A DNA stretch of 64,000 bases, from the NCBI GenBank assembly GCA_020348985.1, contig CP070761.1, forward strand, positions 1,521,249 to 1,585,248, in the 5' to 3' direction. Numbering within the stretch: position 1 is the stretch's first letter; each line of letters starts with the position of its first letter. The DNA comes from Candidatus Thorarchaeota archaeon. Its GTDB lineage: Archaea > Asgardarchaeota > Thorarchaeia > Thorarchaeales > Thorarchaeaceae. Below the pieces are notes generated by a model that made no database searches, was not told where the DNA came from, and worked only from the letters and a program-made list of their open reading frames with translations. The translations under genes were made by a program, and so were the position numbers. Shown here piece by piece: positions 18,748-26,806 of this stretch.

Positions 18748-18760
18748 GGTTTTATACATA
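18748..18760. promoter_or_regulatory. Shared bidirectional TATA-like box
   Basis: The sequence GGTTTTATACATA reads as TTTTATACAT on the plus strand and as ATGTATAAAAC on the minus strand. It lies between the divergent surface-protein gene and the zinc-ribbon gene. Both directions would give plausible leaders, about 35-40 nt on the minus strand and about 95 nt on the plus strand. Confidence 0.45.
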
Positions 18761-18873
18761 TCGGTAGGAAGAGCCGCGTAAATGTTCCTATCAGTGTCTA
18801 CCCACTGGATACAATTAAGAGTCCTTCTGTGTTCCTCTCACAACAGCTTGCGCAAGTTGAGGAGTTCCTGTCA

Positions 18874-19797
18874 ATGCCCAAGGCGCTCTTTGCCATATGG
18901 TGGGACGACAAGCTCGGTCCCTTTGTTGGTCGCTACTACCCAGAGGACCAACCGATTTCTGGAGAAGAGGCTCTTGCTGTCTTCATGGGTCATGGCGTGA
19001 ATCACGAGGCGAAATTTGGGTACACTAAAATCAGCCAAGGGTTGGTAGTCTCATATATGGAAGCACCCAACTGCATTGGAGTTCTGCTCAACGACGATGA
19101 TGACCCTGCTGTTGTTGAAAGGAATCTTCTTCGCCTGATTAAGTATATCGACCTCACAAGTAGCGATTGGGACAAGGAAGTCAAGGCCGCTTTCGAAACT
19201 CTGCTCGAGCTCATAGACGAAACAAGTGGCGCAGAGTTACTAACTCGACCGGCCGTTCAGAAGATGATAGATGACATGTACGGAGGTCGACTTCCGGCCA
19301 TAAAACCTCGACACATATTCAGAAGCGTTGCACAGTATCCGGAAGCAGGCACATACTTGGGACAGGATGATGAAGAGGTCGAAAGGACTCTGAGAGACCT
19401 TGAGAATGAACGAGTACTTGTGGCCAAGACGTTCGGAAGAACAATCAAATGCCGTCAATGTGGGGGCAGGGACGTAGAAGTAACCTTGCTGTGTCCTGTC
19501 TGTGATTCGCCTAACTTGCACAACGTATACCAAGTCTTCTGTCCAAAGTGCAGTGAGATGTTTCAGACAGTAATTGTTGACGAGTTGTCTGAAGTTCGGT
19601 GTCAGAGATGTCTCGAGGCAGTAGAAGTACACGAACTCGAAGCAATCGACGTAGATCCCCTATGCAATGACTGTGGACGGGCGTCTGACGAGCCCAAGAT
19701 TGTCCTTACATGCTCGGACTGTGGTAAGCACCTGAAAGGAGTAGACTTGCTTGGAGGTACCGGGCTCGCCTACTCTCCTGATTTGAAAGAGGAATAG
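18874..19797 (+). CDS. Longin-like N-terminus plus multiple zinc ribbons
   Basis: 307 residues. Residues 1-95 (ALFAIWWDDKLGPFVGRYYP ... IGVLLNDDDDPAVVERNLLRLIKYI) have the strand-helix order of longin/profilin-like domains (weak, by eye). The middle is a helical, possibly winged-helix part (residues about 110-200). The C-terminal third has at least three CxxC-type zinc pairs: CRQCGG ... CPVC, CPKC ... CQRC, and CNDCG ... CSDCG. That part resembles the TackOD1-type metal-binding output domain, but I cannot confirm this. ATG 18874 is chosen because GAGGAG lies 9 nt upstream; the longer open frame upstream is antisense to the divergent gene. A regulatory or adaptor role is guessed. Confidence 0.75.
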   Translation: MPKALFAIWWDDKLGPFVGRYYPEDQPISGEEALAVFMGHGVNHEAKFGYTKISQGLVVSYMEAPNCIGVLLNDDDDPAVVERNLLRLIKYIDLTSSDWDKEVKAAFETLLELIDETSGAELLTRPAVQKMIDDMYGGRLPAIKPRHIFRSVAQYPEAGTYLGQDDEEVERTLRDLENERVLVAKTFGRTIKCRQCGGRDVEVTLLCPVCDSPNLHNVYQVFCPKCSEMFQTVIVDELSEVRCQRCLEAVEVHELEAIDVDPLCNDCGRASDEPKIVLTCSDCGKHLKGVDLLGGTGLAYSPDLKEE

Positions 19798-19905
19798 ATT
19801 CAACTTCCATGATATTGTGTAGAAAACACCCCAAACGCTTGATGACACCTCATGCGCAACAGTTTTCATGCGGTTTTGAGCGGTACGGCTCGAGGGTTCA
19901 ATCAA

Positions 19906-20769
19906 ATGAGTGATAATGTCAAGATTGGAGTAATCAAATTAGGTTGCCTCGGAATCGCTGCACTTCTCGACGCGATCTTTGATGAGAGAGCAGATAGAGA
20001 AGATCTGGATATCAGAGGTTTTACTAGTGGAGCGAAGCTCGATCCAGATTCTTGTGAGGATACTGTCAAGAGAGCAATTGAGTACAAGCCGAATCTGATG
20101 CTCGTAGTTAGCCCCAACGCGAAGCTGCCAGGTCCGACCAAGGCAAGGGAAATGCTCTTCGAGACGAAGATTCCCACGATTTCGATTTCTGACGCACCTG
20201 GGAAGAAGGCATTCAAGAAGAAGAACGAGGAAGGGAAGAAGGTAGACAACGTCTTAGAAGGACAGGGCTACATTGTGATCCCTGCAGACTCCATGATCGG
20301 AGCCCGCCGTGAATTCCTCGACCCCACTGAGATGATCACTTTCAACACCGACGTCATGAAGGTTCTATCTAACACAGGCTATGTCCGTGTAGTACAGAAG
20401 ACGGTCGGAAAGGTCATCGACGCCATCAAGGCTGGCAAGACACCTGAAATGCCAATGTCATCAGTCTCAGCAAAGAAGGCGGTCGAAAAGGGAGGCTTCA
20501 GCAATCCATACGCACGAGCGAAGGCCTTTGCTGCCATAACAATAGCAGAATCAGTAGCTGATATCACAACGGAAGGATGCTTCATTGAACAGGATAAAGA
20601 CAAGTACATCCCTCTAGTTGCAGCGGGTCACGAATTGATGCGAGTTGCAGCACGCCTTTCTGATGAAGCCCGCGAGATCGAAAAGGGCTCTGACACTGTT
20701 CTGCGGACTCCACATTCGAAAAAAGGGGAGCGCAAGAAGAAGAGACAGCTTCTTGGTGACTTTGAATAG
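19906..20769 (+). CDS. mtd: F420-dependent methylenetetrahydromethanopterin dehydrogenase
   Basis: 287 residues, the usual Mtd length. It opens with VKIGVIKLGCLGIAALLDAI and continues FDERADREDLDIRGFTSGAKLDP, the diagnostic N-terminal pattern of Mtd. PNAKLPGPTKAREML and SISDAPGKKAFKK follow. Mtd reversibly interconverts methylene- and methenyl-tetrahydromethanopterin with F420 as hydride carrier, a cytosolic step of the archaeal C1 (Wood-Ljungdahl-type methyl branch) pathway. The commonly seen KCGNIG is KLGCLG here. The start is ATG 19906; upstream in-frame codons do not look like Mtd. It is a single gene in this neighbourhood. The corrinoid/MtrH cluster 28 kb away would deliver methyl groups to the same cofactor pathway. 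Confidence 0.93.
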   Translation: MSDNVKIGVIKLGCLGIAALLDAIFDERADREDLDIRGFTSGAKLDPDSCEDTVKRAIEYKPNLMLVVSPNAKLPGPTKAREMLFETKIPTISISDAPGKKAFKKKNEEGKKVDNVLEGQGYIVIPADSMIGARREFLDPTEMITFNTDVMKVLSNTGYVRVVQKTVGKVIDAIKAGKTPEMPMSSVSAKKAVEKGGFSNPYARAKAFAAITIAESVADITTEGCFIEQDKDKYIPLVAAGHELMRVAARLSDEAREIEKGSDTVLRTPHSKKGERKKKRQLLGDFE

Positions 20770-20775
20770 TTCAGT

Positions 20776-20797
20776 ACCCGAGCAGAGATGCTCGGGT
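20776..20797. terminator. Hairpin between convergent genes
   Basis: A perfect 9-bp stem ACCCGAGCA/TGCTCGGGT with a GAGA loop, then CAACTTCTTTATT. It sits between the 3' ends of mtd (20769) and the convergent membrane-protein gene (20825), so it may end transcripts from both sides. Confidence 0.55.
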
Positions 20798-20824
20798 CAA
20801 CTTCTTTATTCCTAGGCGTCTCGC

Positions 20825-22402
20825 TTACGATGCGTCCTTCTCTTTGATTGTCTTCTTGACTGCTTGGCGGGCTGCATCAATTACTTTCTCAGCTCTTGTT
20901 TCGCTAAGACCTTCGACTTTGGATGCAAGTCGACTTGGTGTCTCTCCGGCTATCTGAGCCGCCGAGGTATAACCCGCAGATGTGAGTCTACTCTCGAGAC
21001 TAGAGCCCACTCCAGGAATCCTCTGCAACGGTAACACTTCCGCAAAGCCTTCACCTAAGATGTCCGACATCTCGGAATCTGACAGCTCTGCGCCCGCGTC
21101 GATAATCTCAACTTGGCTCCGGACTGCATCAAAGTCTTCCTGTCCGAGGAAAGCGTCTACTGTTCTTCGGACTTCTTTCTCATCGAAGGCGATATCCAGA
21201 TCCTCCATCTCTAGTTCCTCACCTAGGACTTCTGGTAGATGACCACTCCAGTAGAGTGCAAGAAGAGTGAGCAAGACTGCCACCTCACTTCCATATTGCG
21301 TCACTAGAAAGGGGATGCCCCAGCCCCAAGCTTGGAGATCTACTGCCCAATACAGACACATGTAACCGAGGAAGAAGAACCACACTGACGTCAGTCTTCT
21401 TCCTTTAGTCAGCGGAGAACCAAACTCTGACCAAATCAACATCAGACACAGACCTAGTAGGTATCCCTCAATACCTCGCAGAATTACAAGAAGAAGATCC
21501 GCCTCCAGTTCGACCGTCCCACCAGTGATGACGTAAAATGTTGAACCGAAAATCGTCAGTAGTCCCATCATTAGAATTGCTGCGCTGAATGCGGTCTTCC
21601 TACCTTTGAAGTCAGCCAGGAAACCGGCAAGGATGACCCCAATTGCTAAGGCTAGGGGTTGAAAATAACCTGCCCACATCGACGAAGCTACTAGCGATAC
21701 GAATTCCCCATCAACCACGCGTATCGTGGATTCAGTTGAAAATGTCCAAAGCATGTGAGCCGCCATGATGCAGACCATAGGCAGGAAGTAACTACCAGAG
21801 TGACCTTTGCCAGCTAGGGAGACTTGTGTGAGATTCCATGGTCTCAACGCGCCTATGATAATCACCGCCACCATCAAGCTGACCTCCAGTAATGGGAATC
21901 CCATAATTGCCAAGCCCCCGATTGTGGACTCAAAGAGAATCAAGAACCAACTGGTTAGAATGGAAATGGAAAGGAACAGGGCAACAACTTTCCCTCTGAA
22001 TCTGACAACGATTGTTCGATTCAGAACCACAGCAGTAACAGGAAGTATGAGTGCCAGACCAATGAATGCACCAATCACAGACATATATTCCAGATATGGA
22101 CTGAATTCATTAGGAGATCCAAGCGAGTATCTCAGAATGCCCACAATAACAGGCAGGAGGCCGCCAACGAAGGCAAACGCGAGACTCCGCTTGACTCTGT
22201 CAATCAGAAATCCCACCGGAATCAGGAGGAGGGTTGCAGCCAGCGCACCATAACCCAGAAGCGGCATGTGATCAACAATATAGGGCAGGAGCAGAACGCC
22301 CCTCGTCACCTGAGTTATGATATAGATACAGTACGCTGTTGGCAATGAGAATAGTATGAATGTCAATGCTGTTCTTGTTGGAAACTCTCGATATTCAAGC
22401 AA
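20825..22402 (-). CDS. MFS-like 12-TM membrane protein with C-terminal helix-hairpin-helix domain
   Basis: 525 residues. Residues about 10-400 form roughly 12 hydrophobic helices with MFS-like basic loops (GFLIDRVKRS and GFLADFKGRKT after helices 2 and 8). An acidic cytosolic linker (about 410-470) leads to a C-terminal helix-hairpin-helix unit, LQRIPGVGSSLESRLTSAGY followed by AAQIAGETPSRLASKVEGLS and a final helix. Such HhH units resemble those of RadA or topoisomerases and normally bind DNA or proteins. The fusion is unusual. TTG start at 22402 has AGGGTGAG upstream; the nearby ATG is immediately out of frame. Substrate and role are unknown. Confidence 0.82.
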   Translation of the reverse strand: MLEYREFPTRTALTFILFSLPTAYCIYIITQVTRGVLLLPYIVDHMPLLGYGALAATLLLIPVGFLIDRVKRSLAFAFVGGLLPVIVGILRYSLGSPNEFSPYLEYMSVIGAFIGLALILPVTAVVLNRTIVVRFRGKVVALFLSISILTSWFLILFESTIGGLAIMGFPLLEVSLMVAVIIIGALRPWNLTQVSLAGKGHSGSYFLPMVCIMAAHMLWTFSTESTIRVVDGEFVSLVASSMWAGYFQPLALAIGVILAGFLADFKGRKTAFSAAILMMGLLTIFGSTFYVITGGTVELEADLLLVILRGIEGYLLGLCLMLIWSEFGSPLTKGRRLTSVWFFFLGYMCLYWAVDLQAWGWGIPFLVTQYGSEVAVLLTLLALYWSGHLPEVLGEELEMEDLDIAFDEKEVRRTVDAFLGQEDFDAVRSQVEIIDAGAELSDSEMSDILGEGFAEVLPLQRIPGVGSSLESRLTSAGYTSAAQIAGETPSRLASKVEGLSETRAEKVIDAARQAVKKTIKEKDAS

Positions 22403-22500
22403 TCATCTCACCCTGTCCCAATGGAATTCCGGCATCAGCGAAACAATATGGACATTTCGAATTCCAGATTTGGACTGAGAATCGGGTGCTTGTACCCGAT

Positions 22501-22510
22501 ACCTTAAAGT
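22501..22510 (+). promoter_or_regulatory. TATA-like box for the longin-like gene
   Basis: ACCTTAAAGT lies about 45-50 nt before the preferred TTG start at 22553, with AGGAGAGC (22535-22542) between. It sits in the divergent spacer shared with the membrane-HhH gene. Confidence 0.4.
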
Positions 22511-22552
22511 CAGTTCGTTTTGAGCTTCGGCGGTAGGAGAGCTGAAGAGAAT

Positions 22553-23473
22553 TTGGCGGGCAGGCTTAGAGTTCAGGAATTCATGGTCATAACTGACGGA
22601 GGGGTCCCAATCTTCCATTACTCACCTTCGGACACTCGAAAGCTTGACGAGCTGCTATCCGGATTCCTGACGGCAATCACAAGTTTCGCATCTGAGTTTG
22701 GAGAGAAGTCAGTACAGAGCCTCTCCTTTGAGGGATCAGAGATTCTCTACGAACAGGAGCCCGGAAAAGCGATCTTCATCTTCCTGGTTGATGTTGGTGC
22801 TCAGGAGAGCATTCTTAGGATTGTGCTTTCAGACTTAAGCTCTAGATTCCTAGAGAAGCACGAGTCTGACCTATTGGCTGATGTCCAGATAGAAGAACGC
22901 TTTGAGGAATTCAGGAGTGAGGTTCGCGAAGCGTTCGAATACTACGAGGGCGTTCTCATGGTAACATCTCGCCTGAGTGCCTATGTCGTTCCACGGAAAA
23001 ACAAACTAGCTTTGGCCTTGGCTACTGACAAAGCAGGGTTTCTGGATGAATTCCATCGGGAATTCGGATACGATGGGACCAGAGTGCTTGAAGCCATTGA
23101 TGGGAAAGCATCGATAGAGAGGCTCGCAGCAGCCTTCAACATTGAAGATTCTGAAATCTCCGAAATCATAGAATACCTGGCCATCTGGGGAGTCATAGGC
23201 GTTTCTCAGCTCTGCCCCAAGATCCGCGCAGATGATGCTCGATTTGATGCGTTTCTGGACATTGTAGGTCTTCCCAACAAAGACTATCAGCTCCTTCAAC
23301 GAGCGAAGGCTTTCTGCACGGGAACAAGGTCGGTCGTCGATGCCAGCATAAGATTGAACGTAACAGCCGAGAGATTGTACGAGGTGCTTTTGAAGATGGG
23401 AGATGAAGTTGAATGGAATTTGGTAGAAGTTGCAGGTTTGCCTGACACTCTTCAAAGGCGACTAATACGATAG
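22553..23473 (+). CDS. Longin-like domain protein with C-terminal winged-helix region (paralogue 1)
   Basis: About 306 residues. The N-terminal 120 or so begin FMVITDGGVPIFHYS, then LDELLSGFLTAITSFASEFG and IFIFLVDVG, a pattern typical of Asgard longin-like proteins (a small alpha/beta platform used in eukaryotes by trafficking adaptors). The C-terminal half (about 165-300) has two predicted winged helices: VLEAIDGKASIERLAAAFNI and AKAFCTGTRSVVDASIRLNV. It shares order and wording with the protein at 25496, so the two are paralogues. TTG 22553 is chosen from the AGGAGAGC site; ATG 22583 is an alternative. Interaction with small GTPases is a family-based guess. Confidence 0.75.
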   Translation: MAGRLRVQEFMVITDGGVPIFHYSPSDTRKLDELLSGFLTAITSFASEFGEKSVQSLSFEGSEILYEQEPGKAIFIFLVDVGAQESILRIVLSDLSSRFLEKHESDLLADVQIEERFEEFRSEVREAFEYYEGVLMVTSRLSAYVVPRKNKLALALATDKAGFLDEFHREFGYDGTRVLEAIDGKASIERLAAAFNIEDSEISEIIEYLAIWGVIGVSQLCPKIRADDARFDAFLDIVGLPNKDYQLLQRAKAFCTGTRSVVDASIRLNVTAERLYEVLLKMGDEVEWNLVEVAGLPDTLQRRLIR

Positions 23474-23655
23474 CAGAGTCACTGTAACAGTACGCTGTGT
23501 GCAAGCACTCACGACTCGCACGATTTGCAGGTTCCTCAGCCATACATGAGATAACTGCTTTGGAGAGCATCCGTAGCTTTGCTTAGATTCAGGTTTGATA
23601 TTTGCTTGCTGTCATAATCTTATATTCCTGAGAAACGATTTGTCGAAGCGAGAGA

Positions 23656-25383
23656 TTGGCTGATATTGTTGGGGTTGACAGTTTCATGTCATGCAAATCG
23701 AGACCAATGGCGCTGGAAGATGGGTTCATACAAGATGAGAAGGAGAGAAAGAGTAGACGTTGGTTTCTACGAATTGGATGCATAGCAGTCGCAAGTGCAG
23801 TCTGGCTTGCTTTGAGAACAGGACTAAGACCTGCGAGGATTGTGTATCCCTGTCAGCAGGCAGCGCTGTCAAACATACAGATGTTCAAGATGTCCGTTCT
23901 TGCTCTTCTACCAACAACAGTAAGCATGCGTTCTACAACAACCTTGATGAAGCCTGCTTTGGTTTTGACCATACTTTCAGTAGGTTCATTCTTTTTGGTA
24001 GCTGATCCCTTCATTTTCGACTCTGCTCTGCAGCAGTCAGAAGATGATTATGCGCGTGTACCTATCAGCCTAGCGCCACATATTGCGCCAACAACTGGTG
24101 CTGCGTCAGATCTCTTCTTTGTCCAAAATGCAACAGGATATGAAGGAAATCTGGATGATGCGGTCTCCGAGTTGCTTGACATAATGGCTACTCAGGGCGT
24201 GGGCTTCTTTGAAAGCATCACTACTCCAGATGGCCTAATTGGTAGTAATGATGTTGTGATCATTAAGGTGAATGGTCAGTGGGACTATCGTGGGGGCACA
24301 AACACGGATTTGGTCAAGAGCATAATCAAGACAATACTCAGCCATCCAAGTGGTTTCACTGGAGAAGTCATTATTGCAGACAATGGACAAGGCATTGGAG
24401 ATTTAGATAGGAATTGGGCTAATGCCTATCACCGCAATCAGTCTGCACAAGATGTTGTGGACTTGTTTGCTCCCGACTATGATGTCAGTTCAATACTCTG
24501 GGACAATCTACACGAATTTACAGTTGATGACTATGATGATGGAGACTACACTGATGGCTATGTACGTAGTTCTGATTGGAACGAAGAGACACAGATGTTT
24601 GTGTCCTATCCTAAGTTTAGGAGTTCAGCAACCGGCGCATACATTAGCTTCAAAGAGGGTGTGTGGAGCAACACAACTGGATTCGATTCGGATCGATTAA
24701 AGGTCATCAATGTACCAGTTCTGAAAAGCCATGAACTCTATGGGGTGACTGCTTGTGTTAAGCACTATATGGGAGTACCTCAGGGCTACATAGTTTCAAG
24801 TGTACATGAAAGCGCTCCGCATGAGCACTTCTCCGTTGCGCTGGGAGGAATGGGGACGCTGATGGTTGAGACAAGAGCCCCTGTGCTCAACATTCTGGAT
24901 ATGATTTGGGTTAATGCTCATCCGCTGGAGAGTTCATTGCAGAGAGGACCGTGGTCAGCCTATCCTGCAGCAAGATTCACTGACATCTTAGGAGCGAGTA
25001 CAGACCCCGTGGCGCTAGACTATTGGTCTGCAAAACATGTCCTCATGCCCACATCAGCGTATCTGAATTACTCGGCATTTTCGTCATTGGATCCGGATAA
25101 TGAATCAATCGTTGAGCATATCCTATATCCATACGTGCAACAGGAGGAATCTTTCCACAATTACCTGACTCGCTCAATGAGCGTCATGAATGACTCAGGT
25201 TTCCAAGTCACAATGAATCCCGATGAGATCAACGTGTTTGTGTCTACTCTGCCTGATAGACCCATTACATATACAGTCTCTGAGCCACCTAATCCGATTG
25301 ATTATCTTCCTCTAGTTCTCGTGCCAATTGCTGCGGGCGTCTTGGTGGTATTAGTAGCCATGGTTCGAAAGCAATCAAAATAG
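23656..25383 (+). CDS. DUF362-like extracytoplasmic protein, C-terminal membrane anchor
   Basis: 575 residues. The DUF362-type core (VVIIKVNGQWDYRGGTNTDL, VIIADNGQGIGD, VPVLKSHELYGVTACVKHYMG) spans roughly residues 195-440. N-terminal hydrophobic stretches (WFLRIGCIAVASAVWLAL and a second near residue 95) and a C-terminal helix followed by RKQSK indicate export and anchoring. The segment RPARIVYPCQQAA precedes the second helix. DUF362 proteins are often iron-sulfur-associated, but no ferredoxin motif is present here. A TATA-like CTTATATTC lies at 23618. Starts at TTG 23656 or ATG 23686 are both possible. Function unknown. Confidence 0.8.
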   Translation: MADIVGVDSFMSCKSRPMALEDGFIQDEKERKSRRWFLRIGCIAVASAVWLALRTGLRPARIVYPCQQAALSNIQMFKMSVLALLPTTVSMRSTTTLMKPALVLTILSVGSFFLVADPFIFDSALQQSEDDYARVPISLAPHIAPTTGAASDLFFVQNATGYEGNLDDAVSELLDIMATQGVGFFESITTPDGLIGSNDVVIIKVNGQWDYRGGTNTDLVKSIIKTILSHPSGFTGEVIIADNGQGIGDLDRNWANAYHRNQSAQDVVDLFAPDYDVSSILWDNLHEFTVDDYDDGDYTDGYVRSSDWNEETQMFVSYPKFRSSATGAYISFKEGVWSNTTGFDSDRLKVINVPVLKSHELYGVTACVKHYMGVPQGYIVSSVHESAPHEHFSVALGGMGTLMVETRAPVLNILDMIWVNAHPLESSLQRGPWSAYPAARFTDILGASTDPVALDYWSAKHVLMPTSAYLNYSAFSSLDPDNESIVEHILYPYVQQEESFHNYLTRSMSVMNDSGFQVTMNPDEINVFVSTLPDRPITYTVSEPPNPIDYLPLVLVPIAAGVLVVLVAMVRKQSK

Positions 25384-25451
25384 ATCCAACAGGCAAGGGA
25401 ATAGGATTCTTCAACTAGAAACGAATCTTATACAATATGAAACGCAGCGAA

Positions 25452-25460
25452 GGTATAAGA
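25452..25460 (+). promoter_or_regulatory. TATA-like box for the longin-MinD operon
   Basis: GGTATAAGA lies 36-44 nt upstream of the ATG at 25496, giving a predicted leader of about 15-20 nt for the two-gene operon. Confidence 0.5.
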
Positions 25461-25495
25461 GCACAAGTCTCAGTAGACCTTCTAGTTCACCGTGG

Positions 25496-26806
25496 ATGGA
25501 GACGTGTAGGTTGGTAAAAGAGATTGTCGTGATAGAGGCTGGCGGGATACCTCTTTACCACTACAGTGTTACAGGTGAAAGGCGTCTTGATGAGCTCGTT
25601 ACGGGGTATCTATCCGCTATGGGGGCATTCGCAGAGGAAGTTGGCGGAGAGACGTTCAGGGTCATCGCGTTTGAAGAGAATAAGTTCGTTTGGCTGAAAA
25701 AGGGGAACCTCTTCTTTATCGCGCTAATCTCAGAAGAGGATAGTGCAGAGATTTATCGTGTCATATTGCAGAACCTATCAGAACAGTTTGTTGGGATGTT
25801 CTACGAGGAACTTACGAAGGAATGGCAAGATATCAGAATATTCAGGTCTTTCACGGAGAACGTTGAACTTACACTGCAAAGATTTGATGGAGTACCAGGG
25901 TTAGCACGGAGATACAACACAGCGCTGCTACCCGTTGATGACATAAATGCCCTCAAGCAGACGTTGGTTAAAATTGAAGAAGACCCTGATATATATCGTG
26001 GTGCCGCAATCACCACCGACAGATTTGTCATCGTGTCTACTCTCAGAACATATGAGCTCGAAGCTATGCTTGATTTGATGGACTCCCCTGAGAAGGAGTC
26101 TGATCGTGAAGGGCCAGGGTTCCTCCTTATTCATACGAGTCTTGACCCAGCAACTTCATTCTATGTAGTGCCAATAGAGGACAAGGGCATCAGCGTCTTT
26201 GTCGCCAACCGAGGGTTGACAAATGACATGTACTTCTCGAAGGTGCGGCCATTTGTGAAGACCTTAGAAATCACTAGCCTAGATCAAATGAAGAGAGTGT
26301 TTCCAAAAAGAAGAGAGGAAGTGCTCTCATTTTATGACTACGATCTTGTAGTGCCTCTAAGTCCAATAGAAGAGATTCTTGATGGAGCTAGAGCCAAGTT
26401 ACCAGGAATGACGGAAGATAGCTTTGGAAAAGCCCTAGAAATCATAAGGACGCTCAAGCGTGACATGACGGTCCTAGAGGTTCAGGAGGAAGTAAGGCTT
26501 CCACGGGAAACTATTGATGAGATTCTTGCGTTTCTCATAGCACGAGGCATGGTTGTCATATCGAAGATCTTCCCAGTGATGGATGACAGAGACGAACGTT
26601 TTGCCGCATATCTAGAAGTCATAGGAATCCCTAAGAAGGACTATGATATTGTCGACCTAATCTGGGAGCACTGCAACGGAAGCCTCTCAATCAAGGAAAT
26701 CTCGGAGGTCTCTAGAGCACCTGCCTTCAGAATCGTCGAAGTGCTTAGAAAACTAGGAAACCACGTCAAGTGGGAAAGAGAAAGGGTGTTGAGCCGTGTC
26801 GGGTAA
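25496..26806 (+). CDS. Longin-like domain protein with C-terminal winged-helix region (paralogue 2)
   Basis: 436 residues. It starts VKEIVVIEAGGIPLYHYSVTG and LDELVTGYLSAMGAFAEEVGG, matching paralogue 1 at 22553. A central region (about 150-290) is absent from paralogue 1 and includes a second alpha/beta segment (FLLIHTSLDPATSFYVVPIEDKG). The C-terminal 150 residues again show two winged helices, with AYLEVIGIPKKDYDIVDLI matching DAFLDIVGLPNKDYQLLQR in paralogue 1. Its stop overlaps the start of the MinD-like gene by 11 nt, so the two are co-translated and probably act together. ATG 25496 is well placed after the TATA box. Confidence 0.78.
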   Translation: METCRLVKEIVVIEAGGIPLYHYSVTGERRLDELVTGYLSAMGAFAEEVGGETFRVIAFEENKFVWLKKGNLFFIALISEEDSAEIYRVILQNLSEQFVGMFYEELTKEWQDIRIFRSFTENVELTLQRFDGVPGLARRYNTALLPVDDINALKQTLVKIEEDPDIYRGAAITTDRFVIVSTLRTYELEAMLDLMDSPEKESDREGPGFLLIHTSLDPATSFYVVPIEDKGISVFVANRGLTNDMYFSKVRPFVKTLEITSLDQMKRVFPKRREEVLSFYDYDLVVPLSPIEEILDGARAKLPGMTEDSFGKALEIIRTLKRDMTVLEVQEEVRLPRETIDEILAFLIARGMVVISKIFPVMDDRDERFAAYLEVIGIPKKDYDIVDLIWEHCNGSLSIKEISEVSRAPAFRIVEVLRKLGNHVKWERERVLSRVG

